64,000 nt of DNA from UBA7662 sp036787895 (GTDB taxonomy: Bacteria; Bacteroidota; Bacteroidia; UBA7662): NCBI GenBank assembly GCA_036787895.1, contig DAIQOK010000003.1:110475-174474 (forward strand), in the 5' to 3' direction. Under the pieces are notes generated by a model that saw nothing but the letters and a program-made list of their open reading frames with translations, had not been told where the DNA came from and did not search any database. Both the position numbers and the translations under genes were made by a program. Of the stretch, positions 1-9,299 are shown in pieces. The first letter of the stretch is position 1. Every line of letters begins with the position of its first letter.

Positions 1-1458
1 ACTGGCCCGGGTAATGGCTGTATACAACCACCGTTGGTACAATTCATCGCTGCCGTAGGCTTTCTCCATCAATACAAAAACATGTTTCCATTCCCCACCC
101 TGGGCCTTGTGGGTAGTGATGGCATAAGGATATTTGAGTTGCAGGGCGTTGAGATAAGGATCAAAAGGGCCATAGGTCTCCGCATTTTTGCGGGCAATCA
201 GTAGCATTTGGTAGGCAGGTTGAGATAAACCGGCTTCTTTGCTGTTCAGTAAGTCGAATAAAACCCGCCCATGACGAATATGACGCCGACCTTTTAGATC
301 TACAAAAGCATATTCTGCCTTCAACCACTGTAAACCGGCATACTCTTCCAGTTCGCCCTGGTGGCTGATCAAGTTAATCTCTTCACCATTGGCTATGAAG
401 TCGCTTTTATTGAGGTAGTGATTTCGTATGACCAGCATACTTTCACCCGGTACCGGCATGGCTTCTTCACCACCATGCAGTAATCGTCGGAACTTTTTGT
501 TGATGCGCTGCGCCCAAAAGTTGGAGTAAGTCACCATCGTCACTTCATCCGGATCTTGTTTGTACAGGTCGAGATACAATTCTAACGCGGCATCTACACT
601 ATGAATCTGCCCAATATCATCGGGTAATTCGAAGCTGGCGGGGTCAAAAAGCCGCTTCTGCTCCAATTGATCGCGCAGTTGGGTAGCTATTTGCAATATG
701 CCCGAATGCCTTAGCTGGCGTTTAACCTCTCGCAAATTAAACTCCTGGCTGGCAATGCCACGTAATGCCAAATCACCCGAGTTTAAAGCTGCCGAACGCA
801 ATTCCTGCACCGGCGGCAACTGAAAGGGGTCACCCACAAAAATTAAACGGTTCCAACCGCTGTTTTCGAAGACATAACGCAACAAATCATCGAGCAAACC
901 ATTGGTGCGCATCAAACCCTCTTTGCTTGGCATCGAACCAAGCATAGAGGCCTCATCGACCACAAAAACGGCAGGTTCTTCCGGCTCAAAATCACGCAAC
1001 GTAAAGCTGAAACCACTGATTTTACCACCAGCATCCAGCCTTTCTTCCAACATATATATCTGCTTGTGGATGGTAGTGGCCTCCTTAGCAGTACGTTGTG
1101 CCAGTACTTTCGCCGCCCGGCCAGTAGGCGCAAGTAAATAAATTGGCGTGCCCGTACTCCCCAACTGACGCACCAATGCCTGCATCAGACTGGTCTTACC
1201 GGTACCGGCTGATCCTTTAAGTATGAATACCTGACCGGCTTCGGCATTGATCAGGTAATGCGCCAAGGCAGTGAGCAATTGCTGCTGCTCCTCGTCCGGC
1301 ACAAAATCTATGTTGGCCGCCAAAGCCTCCGCCAACAGCTCCGCAGTATCTGGCGTAATCGTATCCGACTGGCCAAACCATTCCCGCATAAACCAAGCAA
1401 GATGTGACTGTATAGCCACCGAAACAGCTTGAGAATCGTCGGGTGAGAAAAAAGCCAT
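1..1458 (-). CDS. RecD-like superfamily 1 DNA helicase (3' end cut by window edge)
   Basis: Open from an ATG at 1458 to base 1 with no stop, so the last few residues lie outside the window. Residues 82-90 form a Walker A loop (GSAGTGKTS), the DExx box is VVDEASML at about 155, and the visible C-terminus is TAITRAS, the motif VI signature of SF1 helicases. The N-terminal ~75 residues are family-specific. RecD-like proteins are 5'-3' ATP-driven DNA translocases acting in repair or recombination; no RecB or RecC gene is visible, so this is the stand-alone type. A promoter-like TAATTTCG ends four bases before the ATG, suggesting a transcript with no leader. Family is clear, exact role is inferred. 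Confidence 0.88.
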   Translation of the reverse strand, partial: MAFFSPDDSQAVSVAIQSHLAWFMREWFGQSDTITPDTAELLAEALAANIDFVPDEEQQQLLTALAHYLINAEAGQVFILKGSAGTGKTSLMQALVRQLGSTGTPIYLLAPTGRAAKVLAQRTAKEATTIHKQIYMLEERLDAGGKISGFSFTLRDFEPEEPAVFVVDEASMLGSMPSKEGLMRTNGLLDDLLRYVFENSGWNRLIFVGDPFQLPPVQELRSAALNSGDLALRGIASQEFNLREVKRQLRHSGILQIATQLRDQLEQKRLFDPASFELPDDIGQIHSVDAALELYLDLYKQDPDEVTMVTYSNFWAQRINKKFRRLLHGGEEAMPVPGESMLVIRNHYLNKSDFIANGEEINLISHQGELEEYAGLQWLKAEYAFVDLKGRRHIRHGRVLFDLLNSKEAGLSQPAYQMLLIARKNAETYGPFDPYLNALQLKYPYAITTHKAQGGEWKHVFVLMEKAYGSDELYQRWLYTAITRAS

Positions 1459-1462
1459 TGCC

Positions 1463-1470
1463 CGAAATTA
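1463..1470 (-). promoter_or_regulatory. -7 promoter box TAATTTCG for the RecD-like helicase
   Basis: Matches the Bacteroidota -7 consensus TAnnTTTG with the TTCG variant seen repeatedly in this window. It ends four bases before the start codon. No convincing -33 TTTG lies at the usual distance. Confidence 0.4.
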
Positions 1471-1584
1471 AACTAAAAACAGCTTTTTATCGGAAAACAA
1501 GAGAAAAACATTGCAGCTGACAACAAATTGAAAAGAGACTGCTTATTTTCACCCAACTGGCCTATTTTTCGCTTAAACGCTCCC

Positions 1585-4083
1585 ATGCACTACAGATTCA
1601 TTTTGTTCTTCTTTTTGTGCCACCTGGCGTTGACAAGTCAAGCTCAATATCGTCTTGAAGGATTTGTATTCGACAATGCCAATGGCCAAAAACTGGCCTT
1701 TGTAAACATTGTCATCAATGACAGTCGCCAGGGAACCACCACTGATGTTGACGGCAGATTTGTGCTTACTTCAGCTGAACCCATTAATAAATTACGCTTC
1801 TCTTATGTAGGCTATGAGCAACTTGAATTTTATCCTCAGGGTCAATTCAAAGTTGAAGTTGGCATGCTTCGAAAAAATCTAATACTAACACAAGTCGAGG
1901 TAATTGCCGGTGAAAATCCGGCTCATCGCATCATTCGTAAAGCAGTAGCCAATCGTGATTTGAACGACCCCGAAAAACGCAATAGTTTTAGTTATACGGC
2001 CTACAACCGTTTTATAGTGAGCATCGATACGGGTGATCAGATCATCGATACTATTGCTTATCGTAAAGCCAAAACTAAATCGGGCAACGACACCTTACTG
2101 CTCGATTCTACCTATTATGAAATGGGTCAGTTTTTACGGAAACGAGATTTGTTTTTAAACGAATCGGTGAGCCAACGGCGTTTTGTAGCTCCCGATTTGA
2201 GCAATGAAAAGGTCATAGCCAGTCGCACCTCAGGTTTCAAATCGCCTGATTTTATACTATTATCGACACAGTTGCAATCCTTCAGCTTTTATAAAGATTA
2301 TATTGAAATACTACAGATACGATACCTGAATCCATTGTCACCTGGCAGTACCAGCAGGTATTTTTTCCATATTGAAGATACCAGCTACCACGGAGCAGAC
2401 ACAGTATTCATTATCTCCTTTAAACCAGCCAAAGGCAAAAATTTCAGTGGTATGCAAGGATTGTTGTACATCAACACCCACGGCTATGCACTGGAACATG
2501 TGCTCGCCCGGCCAGCCGATTCTTTGGAAAATATGAGCATAGCCATCCGGCAACAATATAAATTGGTGGGCGGACAAAAATGGTTTCCGGAGCAGTTGCA
2601 TACCGATATAAGGTTGACAAGTATTAATGTAAACGGCATCGTTCCGGTGGCTTATGGCAGGTCGTATTTGCGTGATATTAGCCTAGATGCAGGCTTGAAT
2701 TCCCGGGATATTACTTTAAATGGAATTGAAATAACGGCTGATGCGCATCAACAACTGCCTGTTTTTTGGGATGCTTACCGTACAGCTTCGGATGCCGGCA
2801 GAGACAATGAGACTTATCGTTTTATCGATTCCCTCAGTGAGGCTATCAAGCTTGAACGTAGGATGAAATTTGCTCTCGCCTTGGCAACTGGTCGCTTGCC
2901 AATTGGCCCCATTGACTTGCGACTTAAAGATATGTTGGCAGGAAATCGATATGAAGGTTTACGACTCGGCTTAAGTTTAGCAACCAATGACAAGCTGAGT
3001 CGTCATTTAGCCATTGGTGCTTATGGAGCCGTTGGAACTTCGGACAGGCAAGGAAAATATGGTGCAAATTTCGATATATACTTCGATCGCCAGAAAAACT
3101 GGACCCTTAGTTTCAGTCATAAAAACGAGCTGGAAGAAGTAGGAGGATACGGCTTCTTTTCGAATGATATGGCTCTTTTTTCTGCCGACAGTGAGCAATT
3201 GTGGCAGTTTTTCAGGCAATATTTCGACAGAAACCAACGCGAACATGAAGTAAAACTTCAGTTTCTCAATCAACGCTATTGGAGTGGTTCTGCCGGTTTA
3301 CGCAGTGTTTACAAAGTTCAAACGCCTTGGTACCGTTACCGCTATCTCGATGCACAACAGCTTACAGCCGCGCTGCGTGAAGATCAGCTTCAAAGTTTAG
3401 CTCCCAACAGTTTTCAATACACCGAATTCAGGCTTCAACTCCGCTTTGCTTTCCGGGAAAAATATGTCAAGCTTAGCAGTCAGCAATATAGTCTGGGTAC
3501 ATCTTACCCAATAATCTTTTTCAATTACAGTAGAGGCTTATCGCTTTGGCAGGGCGATTTTAAGTACGACCGGCTTTTGCTCAAAATCGAAAAATCATTT
3601 ACCATACGTCACGGAGGTATTAGTAGCATTCAGCTATGCGGTGGCTGGTTAAATGGTCCTGAATTACCTTTAAATCTTCTCTTTTTTGCCCGAGGAGTTG
3701 GACAGCATACCGGCATCTATGTGCCGAATACTTTCCAAACCATAGATGCCAATGATTTTGTGCATGATCGTTTTGTGAGTTTACACTGGCGACACAATTT
3801 CGAAAGTCTGTTATTTCGAACAAAAAAGCAGGCGCCGCAATTTGGGCTAGAGAACAAATTTATAATCGGCAGATTAAACAATGTAGCCCGTCATTACATT
3901 ACTTCACCCATGAATGTGCAGCTTCAATCCCTCGAAATGGGCTATTTTGAAAGTGGATTCACGCTGAGTCGAATCAAAATACTGGATCAGTTCTGGGGAG
4001 TTGGGGTGTTTTATGGTTATGGCCCTTATCAGCGCCAGCTGTGGTACGACAATCTGGCCTTCAAACTGGTAGCAGGAATTTAA
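1585..4083 (+). CDS. DUF5686 family outer-membrane protein with carboxypeptidase-like regulatory domain
   Basis: An 832-residue secreted protein. The ATG at 1585 is preferred over an upstream TTG at 1528 because it opens directly on a signal peptide (HYRFILFFFLCHLAL...SQAQ). Mature residues about 22-110 form a CarboxypepD_reg-like beta-sandwich of the kind found at the N-terminus of TonB-linked barrels (GFVFD...GTTTDVDGRF). The rest, rich in aromatic alternating strands, fits the DUF5686 barrel family common in Bacteroidota. Substrate is unknown. It stands alone between a divergent helicase gene and nhaD. Family assignment is firm; function is not known. Confidence 0.85.
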   Translation: MHYRFILFFFLCHLALTSQAQYRLEGFVFDNANGQKLAFVNIVINDSRQGTTTDVDGRFVLTSAEPINKLRFSYVGYEQLEFYPQGQFKVEVGMLRKNLILTQVEVIAGENPAHRIIRKAVANRDLNDPEKRNSFSYTAYNRFIVSIDTGDQIIDTIAYRKAKTKSGNDTLLLDSTYYEMGQFLRKRDLFLNESVSQRRFVAPDLSNEKVIASRTSGFKSPDFILLSTQLQSFSFYKDYIEILQIRYLNPLSPGSTSRYFFHIEDTSYHGADTVFIISFKPAKGKNFSGMQGLLYINTHGYALEHVLARPADSLENMSIAIRQQYKLVGGQKWFPEQLHTDIRLTSINVNGIVPVAYGRSYLRDISLDAGLNSRDITLNGIEITADAHQQLPVFWDAYRTASDAGRDNETYRFIDSLSEAIKLERRMKFALALATGRLPIGPIDLRLKDMLAGNRYEGLRLGLSLATNDKLSRHLAIGAYGAVGTSDRQGKYGANFDIYFDRQKNWTLSFSHKNELEEVGGYGFFSNDMALFSADSEQLWQFFRQYFDRNQREHEVKLQFLNQRYWSGSAGLRSVYKVQTPWYRYRYLDAQQLTAALREDQLQSLAPNSFQYTEFRLQLRFAFREKYVKLSSQQYSLGTSYPIIFFNYSRGLSLWQGDFKYDRLLLKIEKSFTIRHGGISSIQLCGGWLNGPELPLNLLFFARGVGQHTGIYVPNTFQTIDANDFVHDRFVSLHWRHNFESLLFRTKKQAPQFGLENKFIIGRLNNVARHYITSPMNVQLQSLEMGYFESGFTLSRIKILDQFWGVGVFYGYGPYQRQLWYDNLAFKLVAGI

Positions 4084-4149
4084 AGACTGGAATTCTACAT
4101 GCAATGCTTTGGATAATTGCCTATTTTCGTGGCGATTTTTGACGCAATT

Positions 4150-5529
4150 ATGATTCTTTCCATGATTTTGGTGTTTGTGGTTGGCTATGCTGCCATCGCA
4201 TTGGAGCACCCCCTGAAAGTGAACAAAACCGCTTCAGCTTTGATAACAGCTGTGCTTTTGTGGAGTATTCTGGCTTTGTTCCCTATACCGGACAGCATTT
4301 TTTCGACTGAGATTTTCACCCAATTCCTGAATAAGCTCAAATTTGAAGGCCTCTTTGAGGGCGTAAGTCAGTCTGAACTCTTCCGCGAATATGCCGGTCA
4401 TGAACTTTCTCATCATCTCGGGTCGATTGCTGAAATCCTATTTTTCCTATTGGGTGCCATGACCATCGTTGAATTGGTGGATTCACACCAGGGATTCAAA
4501 GTCATTACCAACCGCATAAAAACCAAAGACAGCCAGAAACTTTTGATCATCATCAGTATTCTGGCTTTTTTCATGTCGGCTGTCCTGGATAACCTGACTA
4601 CCTCCATAGTCATGGTTTCGCTCCTCCGCAAATTGATACACAATCATTTACAGCGGAAACTTTATGCGGGCATGGTCATAATCGCTGCCAATGCCGGTGG
4701 TGCCTGGTCGCCTATAGGCGACGTTACCACTACTATGTTGTGGATAGGCGGACAGATTACTTCTGTAAACATCATTAAAACCCTGATTCTGCCATCCATC
4801 ATTTGTATGGTTATACCTTTAATTATTGTGGCTCGTCAGATGAAGGGTCGGGTAATTCGTGCACCTTATGACTACAAAGCTGCCGAAGAACAAGAATTGG
4901 TAAAAGGCAGCCGTATCATGCTCGTTATGGGAATTGGCGCATTACTTTTTGTCCCTATTTTCAAAACGGTTACTCACCTGCCTCCTTATTTGGGCATGTT
5001 ATTCGGTTTAGGCGTTTTGTGGCTGACATCTGAAATGATTCACATCGACAAAACGGAGGAAGAGAAAAAACCTTACTCAGCGCTTCATGCTTTAAGTAAA
5101 ATCGACACTTCTAGTGTACTGTTTTTCCTGGGCATCTTACTTTCCATTTCTGCCTTAGAAACGATGAACATACTGCGTATTACGGCAGAATGGCTGAATA
5201 GTTCAATTGGTGATATGAAAATCATAGTTTTCATCATCGGGGTGCTTTCAGCGATAGTCGACAACGTTCCGTTGGTGGCAGCCAGTATGGGTATGTATGA
5301 TTTGGCTACCTATCCGGTCGACCATTGGATGTGGGAATTTATGGCCTATTGTGCTGGTACAGGTGGTAGCATCTTGATTATCGGGTCAGCTGCAGGTGTT
5401 GCCGTTATGGGCATGGAACGCATTAATTTTGTATGGTATGTTAAAAAAATCTCTGGTCTTGCCTTCTTAGGCTATACTGCAGGTGCTATTGTTTACCTCC
5501 TCATTTATCCTTATCTCGCCGTGCATTGA
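4150..5529 (+). CDS. nhaD: NhaD-type sodium:proton antiporter
   Basis: A 459-residue polytopic inner-membrane protein of the ArsB/NhaD permease superfamily, exchanging cytoplasmic Na+ (or Li+) for H+. About 11-12 hydrophobic segments are visible. Characteristic NhaD stretches are present: AVLDNLTTSIVMVSLLRK near residue 150, AGGAWSPIGDVTTTMLW near 190, and IVDNVPLVAASMGMY near 370. An ATG at 4150 is preferred to a TTG at 4117. A TATTTTCG box at 4122-4129 could serve as the -7 element. The stop TGA overlaps the ATG of rmlC by one base, so the two are translationally linked despite unrelated roles. Confidence 0.9.
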   Translation: MILSMILVFVVGYAAIALEHPLKVNKTASALITAVLLWSILALFPIPDSIFSTEIFTQFLNKLKFEGLFEGVSQSELFREYAGHELSHHLGSIAEILFFLLGAMTIVELVDSHQGFKVITNRIKTKDSQKLLIIISILAFFMSAVLDNLTTSIVMVSLLRKLIHNHLQRKLYAGMVIIAANAGGAWSPIGDVTTTMLWIGGQITSVNIIKTLILPSIICMVIPLIIVARQMKGRVIRAPYDYKAAEEQELVKGSRIMLVMGIGALLFVPIFKTVTHLPPYLGMLFGLGVLWLTSEMIHIDKTEEEKKPYSALHALSKIDTSSVLFFLGILLSISALETMNILRITAEWLNSSIGDMKIIVFIIGVLSAIVDNVPLVAASMGMYDLATYPVDHWMWEFMAYCAGTGGSILIIGSAAGVAVMGMERINFVWYVKKISGLAFLGYTAGAIVYLLIYPYLAVH

Positions 5530-6074
5530 TGGTAATTCGCGAAACGGGCATAGCAGGGTTATTAGTCATTACACCAAGTGTATTCGGTGACCATCGTGGC
5601 TACTTTATGGAGAGCTATAATGAAACCCAATTCGCGGCAGCGGGAATAACCGCTCATTTTGTACAAGATAATCAGTCGATGTCGGGTAAAAATATCCTGC
5701 GCGGCTTACACTTTCAGGCCCCTCCTTATGCCCAAGGTAAACTCGTAAGAGTTATCAAAGGAGCAGTTTTGGATGTTGCCCTCGATATCCGAAAAAGTTC
5801 GGTTACTTATGGTCAACATTTAGCCATCGAGCTGAATGAAGACAATAAAACGATGTTATGGATTCCCCCGGGATTCGCACATGGCTTTTTGACCTTAAAA
5901 GACGAAACCATCTTCGCTTATAAATGTACCGACCTGTACAATAAGGAAAGTGAAGGAGGGATAATATGGAACGATCCGGCTTTGGCCATTGATTGGGGAA
6001 CCGAATCGCCTATATTGAGTCAAAAGGACGAAATACTGCCCACATTGGCAGCATTCAAAAGTCCCTTTTCCTAA
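5529..6074 (+). CDS. rfbC: dTDP-4-dehydrorhamnose 3,5-epimerase
   Basis: A 181-residue cupin of the RmlC family, which epimerises dTDP-4-keto-6-deoxyglucose at C3 and C5 on the way to dTDP-L-rhamnose. The full-length fold is visible: VFGDHRGYFMESY near the start, the catalytic-His segment LRGLHFQ at about 59-65, GAVLDVALDIR, and the C-terminal GFAHGFLTL and YKCTDLYN motifs. Length is normal for the family. It begins on the last base of the nhaD stop codon. The partner genes rmlA, rmlB and rmlD are not in the window, so this copy is detached from a complete rhamnose operon. Confidence 0.92.
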   Translation: MVIRETGIAGLLVITPSVFGDHRGYFMESYNETQFAAAGITAHFVQDNQSMSGKNILRGLHFQAPPYAQGKLVRVIKGAVLDVALDIRKSSVTYGQHLAIELNEDNKTMLWIPPGFAHGFLTLKDETIFAYKCTDLYNKESEGGIIWNDPALAIDWGTESPILSQKDEILPTLAAFKSPFS

Positions 6075-6121
6075 ACCATGCAATTTGTAATAAGCTGAAG
6101 AATAGGCGATTTGATTAAATA

Positions 6122-6129
6122 TATATTTG
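6122..6129 (+). promoter_or_regulatory. -7 promoter box TATATTTG of the sulfur-relay operon
   Basis: Exact TAnnTTTG match in an AT-rich gap between rmlC and the oxidoreductase gene, 45 bases before its ATG. No clean -33 TTTG at 17-21 bases, so moderate support. Confidence 0.4.
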
Positions 6130-6174
6130 GATATTTTTATCCTTTTATAGAACTTTATATCAAATTCCCCTCCG

Positions 6175-7422
6175 ATGAAACGTATCGTCATACTCGGTGC
6201 CGAATCCGGCGGAACCATGCTGGCCCGACATCTTTTCAAAAAACTCCCGCACGAAAGTTATAAACTGACTTTGGTCGATCCGGAGCCGCGCCACTACTAT
6301 CAGCCCGGTTTTCTATTTCTGCCCTTTGGTCATATTGAGCCAGAAGCGTGTTACAGGCCAAAGGCCGACTTTATCCCTAAAGGCATACAGCTTAAGGTAG
6401 GCCGGGCAGTGTACATAGATCCCATAGCACAACGTGTAAAACTGGAAAATGAGCAGGAGTTACATTACGATATTCTGGTTATAGCTACTGGCACCCATAT
6501 CGCGCCCGAAGAAACAACCGGTATGCTCGGTACCGGTTGGCGTTAAAACATCTTCGACTTTTACAGTTTTGAGGGTGCACTCGCGCTTAGGGATAAGCTG
6601 GCACATTGGCAAGGTGGTAAATTGGTGGTTCACATTACCGAAACGCCTATCAAATGCCCCGTGGCACCCCTTGAATTCGCCTTCCTCGCCGATGCCTTCC
6701 TTGAAGAAAAAGGCATATGCGAACAATGCAGCATTACCTATGTCACCCCACTTTCAGGTGCCTTCACCAAACCCCGGGCTGCTAATAAACTGGGATTTCT
6801 TCTGGAGGAAAAAAACATTGAAATCGTAACTGATTTTGCCATCCGAGAAGTTGATAATAAGCAGCAAAAAATAATCGCATACGATGAACAGGAAGTGGAG
6901 TACGACTTATTGGTAACCGTTCCCATCAATCTGAGCGACCCGGTAATTGCCGATTCCGGTCTGGGCGATGACTTCGGCTTTTTGCCGGTCGATAAACACA
7001 GTTTACAGCATAAGGAATACGCCAATATTTTCGCCCTTGGCGATGCTACCAATGTTCCCACCTCCAAGGCAGGTTCGGTAGCGCATTTTCAGGCAGAATT
7101 GTTAGCTGCCAATATTGTTCGTTACCTCATGGGCTTGCCCGTTAGGGGTAATTTTGATGGCCATGCCAATTGTTTTGTAGAAACCGGGCATGGAAAGGCT
7201 TTACTGATCGACTTCAACTACGAAACTGAGCCGGTTGAAGGTACTTTCCCTTTGGCGTACATCGGTCCGATGTCGTTGCTGGCTGAGAGTAGAATCAATC
7301 ATATGGGCAAGCTGGCCTTCCACTGGATTTATTTCCATCTGTTGCTCGAAGGTCAAAGCATACCCTTTATTTCGCCGCAAATGAGCAAAGGCGGCAAAAA
7401 ACTTGCACCAACCACCACTTAA
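6175..7422 (+). pseudogene. Sulfide:quinone oxidoreductase-like flavoprotein interrupted by an in-frame TAA
   Basis: A 416-codon reading frame of the FAD-dependent SQR family, which oxidises sulfide and passes electrons to the quinone pool at the membrane. Seen: N-terminal dinucleotide-binding loop (ILGAESGGTMLARHL), YYQPGFLFLPFG, the conserved KCPVAPLEF cysteine segment, and a C-terminal IFALGDATN with PTSKAGSVAHFQ. Codon 124 (6544-6546) is TAA in the middle of GTGWR-stop-NIFDFYSFEGALALRDKL; both sides stay in the same frame and are conserved SQR sequence, and Lys or a similar residue is expected there. A single substitution (or sequencing error) explains it. If genuine, the protein is truncated after the first third. 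It heads the operon with tusE and dsrE2 genes. Confidence 0.85.
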
Positions 7423-7424
7423 TC

Positions 7425-7736
7425 ATGGAAAAAAACATCGCAGGAGTTACCGTCGACGTAAACGCCGAAGGTTATCTCACCCAAATCAACCAATGGACTG
7501 AAGCCATAGCCGAAGCCATAGCAGCCGAAGAAGCTGTGGGTCCGCTCACCAATAAACATTGGGAAGTATTAAACTATCTACGCAAGCAACAGGCTGCCGG
7601 CACTGCCCTTTCTATCCGGGGTATTGGGAAATCGGGGGTGGTAGATATTCAAACATTCTATGCCTTATTTCCCAACGGTCCGCTGAAAAAAGCCTCCAAA
7701 ATTGCCGGTATCCCGAAACCTGCCTCCTGTATTTAA
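7425..7736 (+). CDS. TusE/DsrC-family sulfur carrier protein
   Basis: A 103-residue DsrC/TusE/DsvC family protein, a small cytoplasmic carrier that holds sulfur as a persulfide on a C-terminal cysteine. The typical tail GPLKKASKIAGIPKPASCI is present, with the penultimate Cys (CysA). The second cysteine of true DsrC, eleven residues earlier, is Ser here, so the protein is TusE-like and could not form the intramolecular disulfide used in dissimilatory sulfite reduction. It starts two bases after the SQR stop and is followed 10 bases later by the dsrE2-like gene, arguing for a sulfide-derived sulfur relay. Confidence 0.88.
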   Translation: MEKNIAGVTVDVNAEGYLTQINQWTEAIAEAIAAEEAVGPLTNKHWEVLNYLRKQQAAGTALSIRGIGKSGVVDIQTFYALFPNGPLKKASKIAGIPKPASCI

Positions 7737-7746
7737 TAGCTACGCC

Positions 7747-8253
7747 ATGGAAACCCAAACAATGTCAGCTGCAACTGCCGAAAATAAGGCCGTTAAAAAA
7801 GTAATGATTATCGTAAGCAAGGGCACCCTCGATGGGGTGTATCCGGCCTTAATTCTCGCCAATGGCGCCCGCATGGAAGGCATAGAAGCCGAAATGTTTT
7901 TTACCTTCTTCGGCTTAGAAGCCATTGTGAAAGCCCGGATGAATAATTTGCATGTTGCGGCAGTTGGTAATCCTGCCCTACATATGCCTACGCTGCTAGG
8001 TGGTTTACCGGGCATGGAAAGTTTCGTCACCCACATGATGAAAAAGGAAATGGAAAAACTCGACATCCCCGATGTGGAGGAATTTCTCGATATCATCAAA
8101 GCCTCAGGCGGTAAAATTTATGCCTGTAAACTCGCCATGGATATGTTCCACCTTAAAAAAGAAGATTTGTGGGACGGTGTATCCGAAGTACTGACCGTGG
8201 GTGATTTTTACGCCCAATGCGCGGGTGAAAATACCCAGTTGCTGTTTACCTGA
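7747..8253 (+). CDS. DsrE/DsrF/DrsH-like (DsrE2-type) sulfurtransferase
   Basis: A 168-residue protein of the DsrE superfamily. Residues ~17-45 give the first strand-helix (KVMIIVSKGTLDGVYPALILANGA), then FFTFFGLEAI, and near residue 124 IYACKLAMDMFHL carries the conserved persulfide-accepting Cys of DsrE2 proteins. These proteins pass sulfane sulfur to TusA or DsrC-like carriers. The ATG at 7747 is preferred because upstream codons overlap tusE. It is the last gene of the operon and is followed by a strong terminator. Confidence 0.87.
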   Translation: METQTMSAATAENKAVKKVMIIVSKGTLDGVYPALILANGARMEGIEAEMFFTFFGLEAIVKARMNNLHVAAVGNPALHMPTLLGGLPGMESFVTHMMKKEMEKLDIPDVEEFLDIIKASGGKIYACKLAMDMFHLKKEDLWDGVSEVLTVGDFYAQCAGENTQLLFT

Positions 8254-8271
8254 TTACCAAACTAAACCGTG

Positions 8272-8319
8272 CCGGTCGGCCGGGTGCGCAGGCACTTTCG
8301 GCCGACCGGTCTTTTTTTT
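8272..8319 (+). terminator. Intrinsic terminator of the sulfur-relay operon
   Basis: A perfect 10-bp stem, CCGGTCGGCC at 8272-8281 and GGCCGACCGG at 8300-8309, is followed at once by a run of T. It lies 19 bases after the dsrE2-like stop and just ahead of the tryptophan dioxygenase promoter box. Confidence 0.9.
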
Positions 8320-8332
8320 GCAAGAATGTGCT

Positions 8333-8340
8333 TACTTTCG
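8333..8340 (+). promoter_or_regulatory. -7 promoter box TACTTTCG for tryptophan 2,3-dioxygenase
   Basis: TAnnTTCG variant of the Bacteroidota -7 box, ending five bases before the ATG at 8346. Predicts a leaderless or nearly leaderless mRNA. Confidence 0.4.
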
Positions 8341-8345
8341 TTCCC

Positions 8346-9299
8346 ATGGAGTTGACGCCAGAAATCATCGAAAAATTAGAGCGGCTGGAGCAGAAATATG
8401 CCGTAATGGGGCAGGATATGTTGTCGTATCTCGAAGGCCTCATTCACACCGATTATTTGCAGTACTGGGATTACATTCATCTCGACGTGCTGCTCAACCT
8501 GCAAAATCCGCGAACACATTGGCCGGATGAAAAAATCTTCATCCTTTACCACCAGATTACAGAGCTCTACTTTAATCTTTGTCTCCACGAATTCGATCAG
8601 ATTTTCGCCAAAGACAAGCTCGAAGCTTCCTGGATGCTGGCACGTGTCAACCGCCTTACCAATTATTTCCGCTGTCTGATCGATTCTTTCAGCATTATGG
8701 TAGATGGGATGGAAAAAGAGCAGTTCCTCAACTTCCGCATGGCGCTGCTGCCGGCTTCCGGCTTTCAATCGGTGCAATACCGCAAAATAGAGATTAACGC
8801 CACCGACTTTCGCAATCTCGTAGATAAGGACCATCGTATCAACGATGTGCTTAACGAGAAAATCGATGAGCAATTCGAGTTCATTTATTGGAAAAAAGGT
8901 GCAACCGAGCTTAGTACCGGCCGTAAAACGTTGACCTTACAACAATTTGAGGATAAATACGGCACTGACCTCTTAAGTCTAGCTAAAAGCAGGGTGAACC
9001 ACAACCTATACAGCCTTTTTCGTAAGCTGCCTGAAAGTCCCGATAAAGAAAAACTCCGGGAATCGCTACGCACCTTCGACCAACAGGTGAATATCAATTG
9101 GCCTTTGGCTCACTATAAATCGGCAGTGCGTTATTTGCAGCGCCGGCCCGAAGACATAGCGGCCACTGGCGGTACCAATTGGCAGAAGTATTTGCCTCCA
9201 CGCTTTCAAAAACGCATCTTTTATCCCGAATTGTGGTCGGCTGAAGAAATAGCCGAATGGGGAAAAAGTTGGGTCGATGAGCAGTTGGCCGACTTATGA
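8346..9299 (+). CDS. kynA: Tryptophan 2,3-dioxygenase family protein
   Basis: A 317-residue haem dioxygenase that opens the indole ring of L-tryptophan to N-formylkynurenine. Family motifs are visible: YWDYIHLDVLLNLQ near 32, the distal-pocket HQITELYFNL near 66, and PASGFQSVQYRKIE near 135, which corresponds to the conserved GASGFQS segment. INWPLAHYKSAVRYL near 255 supplies the proximal haem His, followed by TGGTNWQKYLP. The ATG at 8346 is preferred to an upstream in-frame start at 8328. Its TGA overlaps the ATG of the WYL regulator (ATGA), so they are co-translated. Downstream kynurenine-type genes occur on the other strand. Confidence 0.88.
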   Translation: MELTPEIIEKLERLEQKYAVMGQDMLSYLEGLIHTDYLQYWDYIHLDVLLNLQNPRTHWPDEKIFILYHQITELYFNLCLHEFDQIFAKDKLEASWMLARVNRLTNYFRCLIDSFSIMVDGMEKEQFLNFRMALLPASGFQSVQYRKIEINATDFRNLVDKDHRINDVLNEKIDEQFEFIYWKKGATELSTGRKTLTLQQFEDKYGTDLLSLAKSRVNHNLYSLFRKLPESPDKEKLRESLRTFDQQVNINWPLAHYKSAVRYLQRRPEDIAATGGTNWQKYLPPRFQKRIFYPELWSAEEIAEWGKSWVDEQLADL

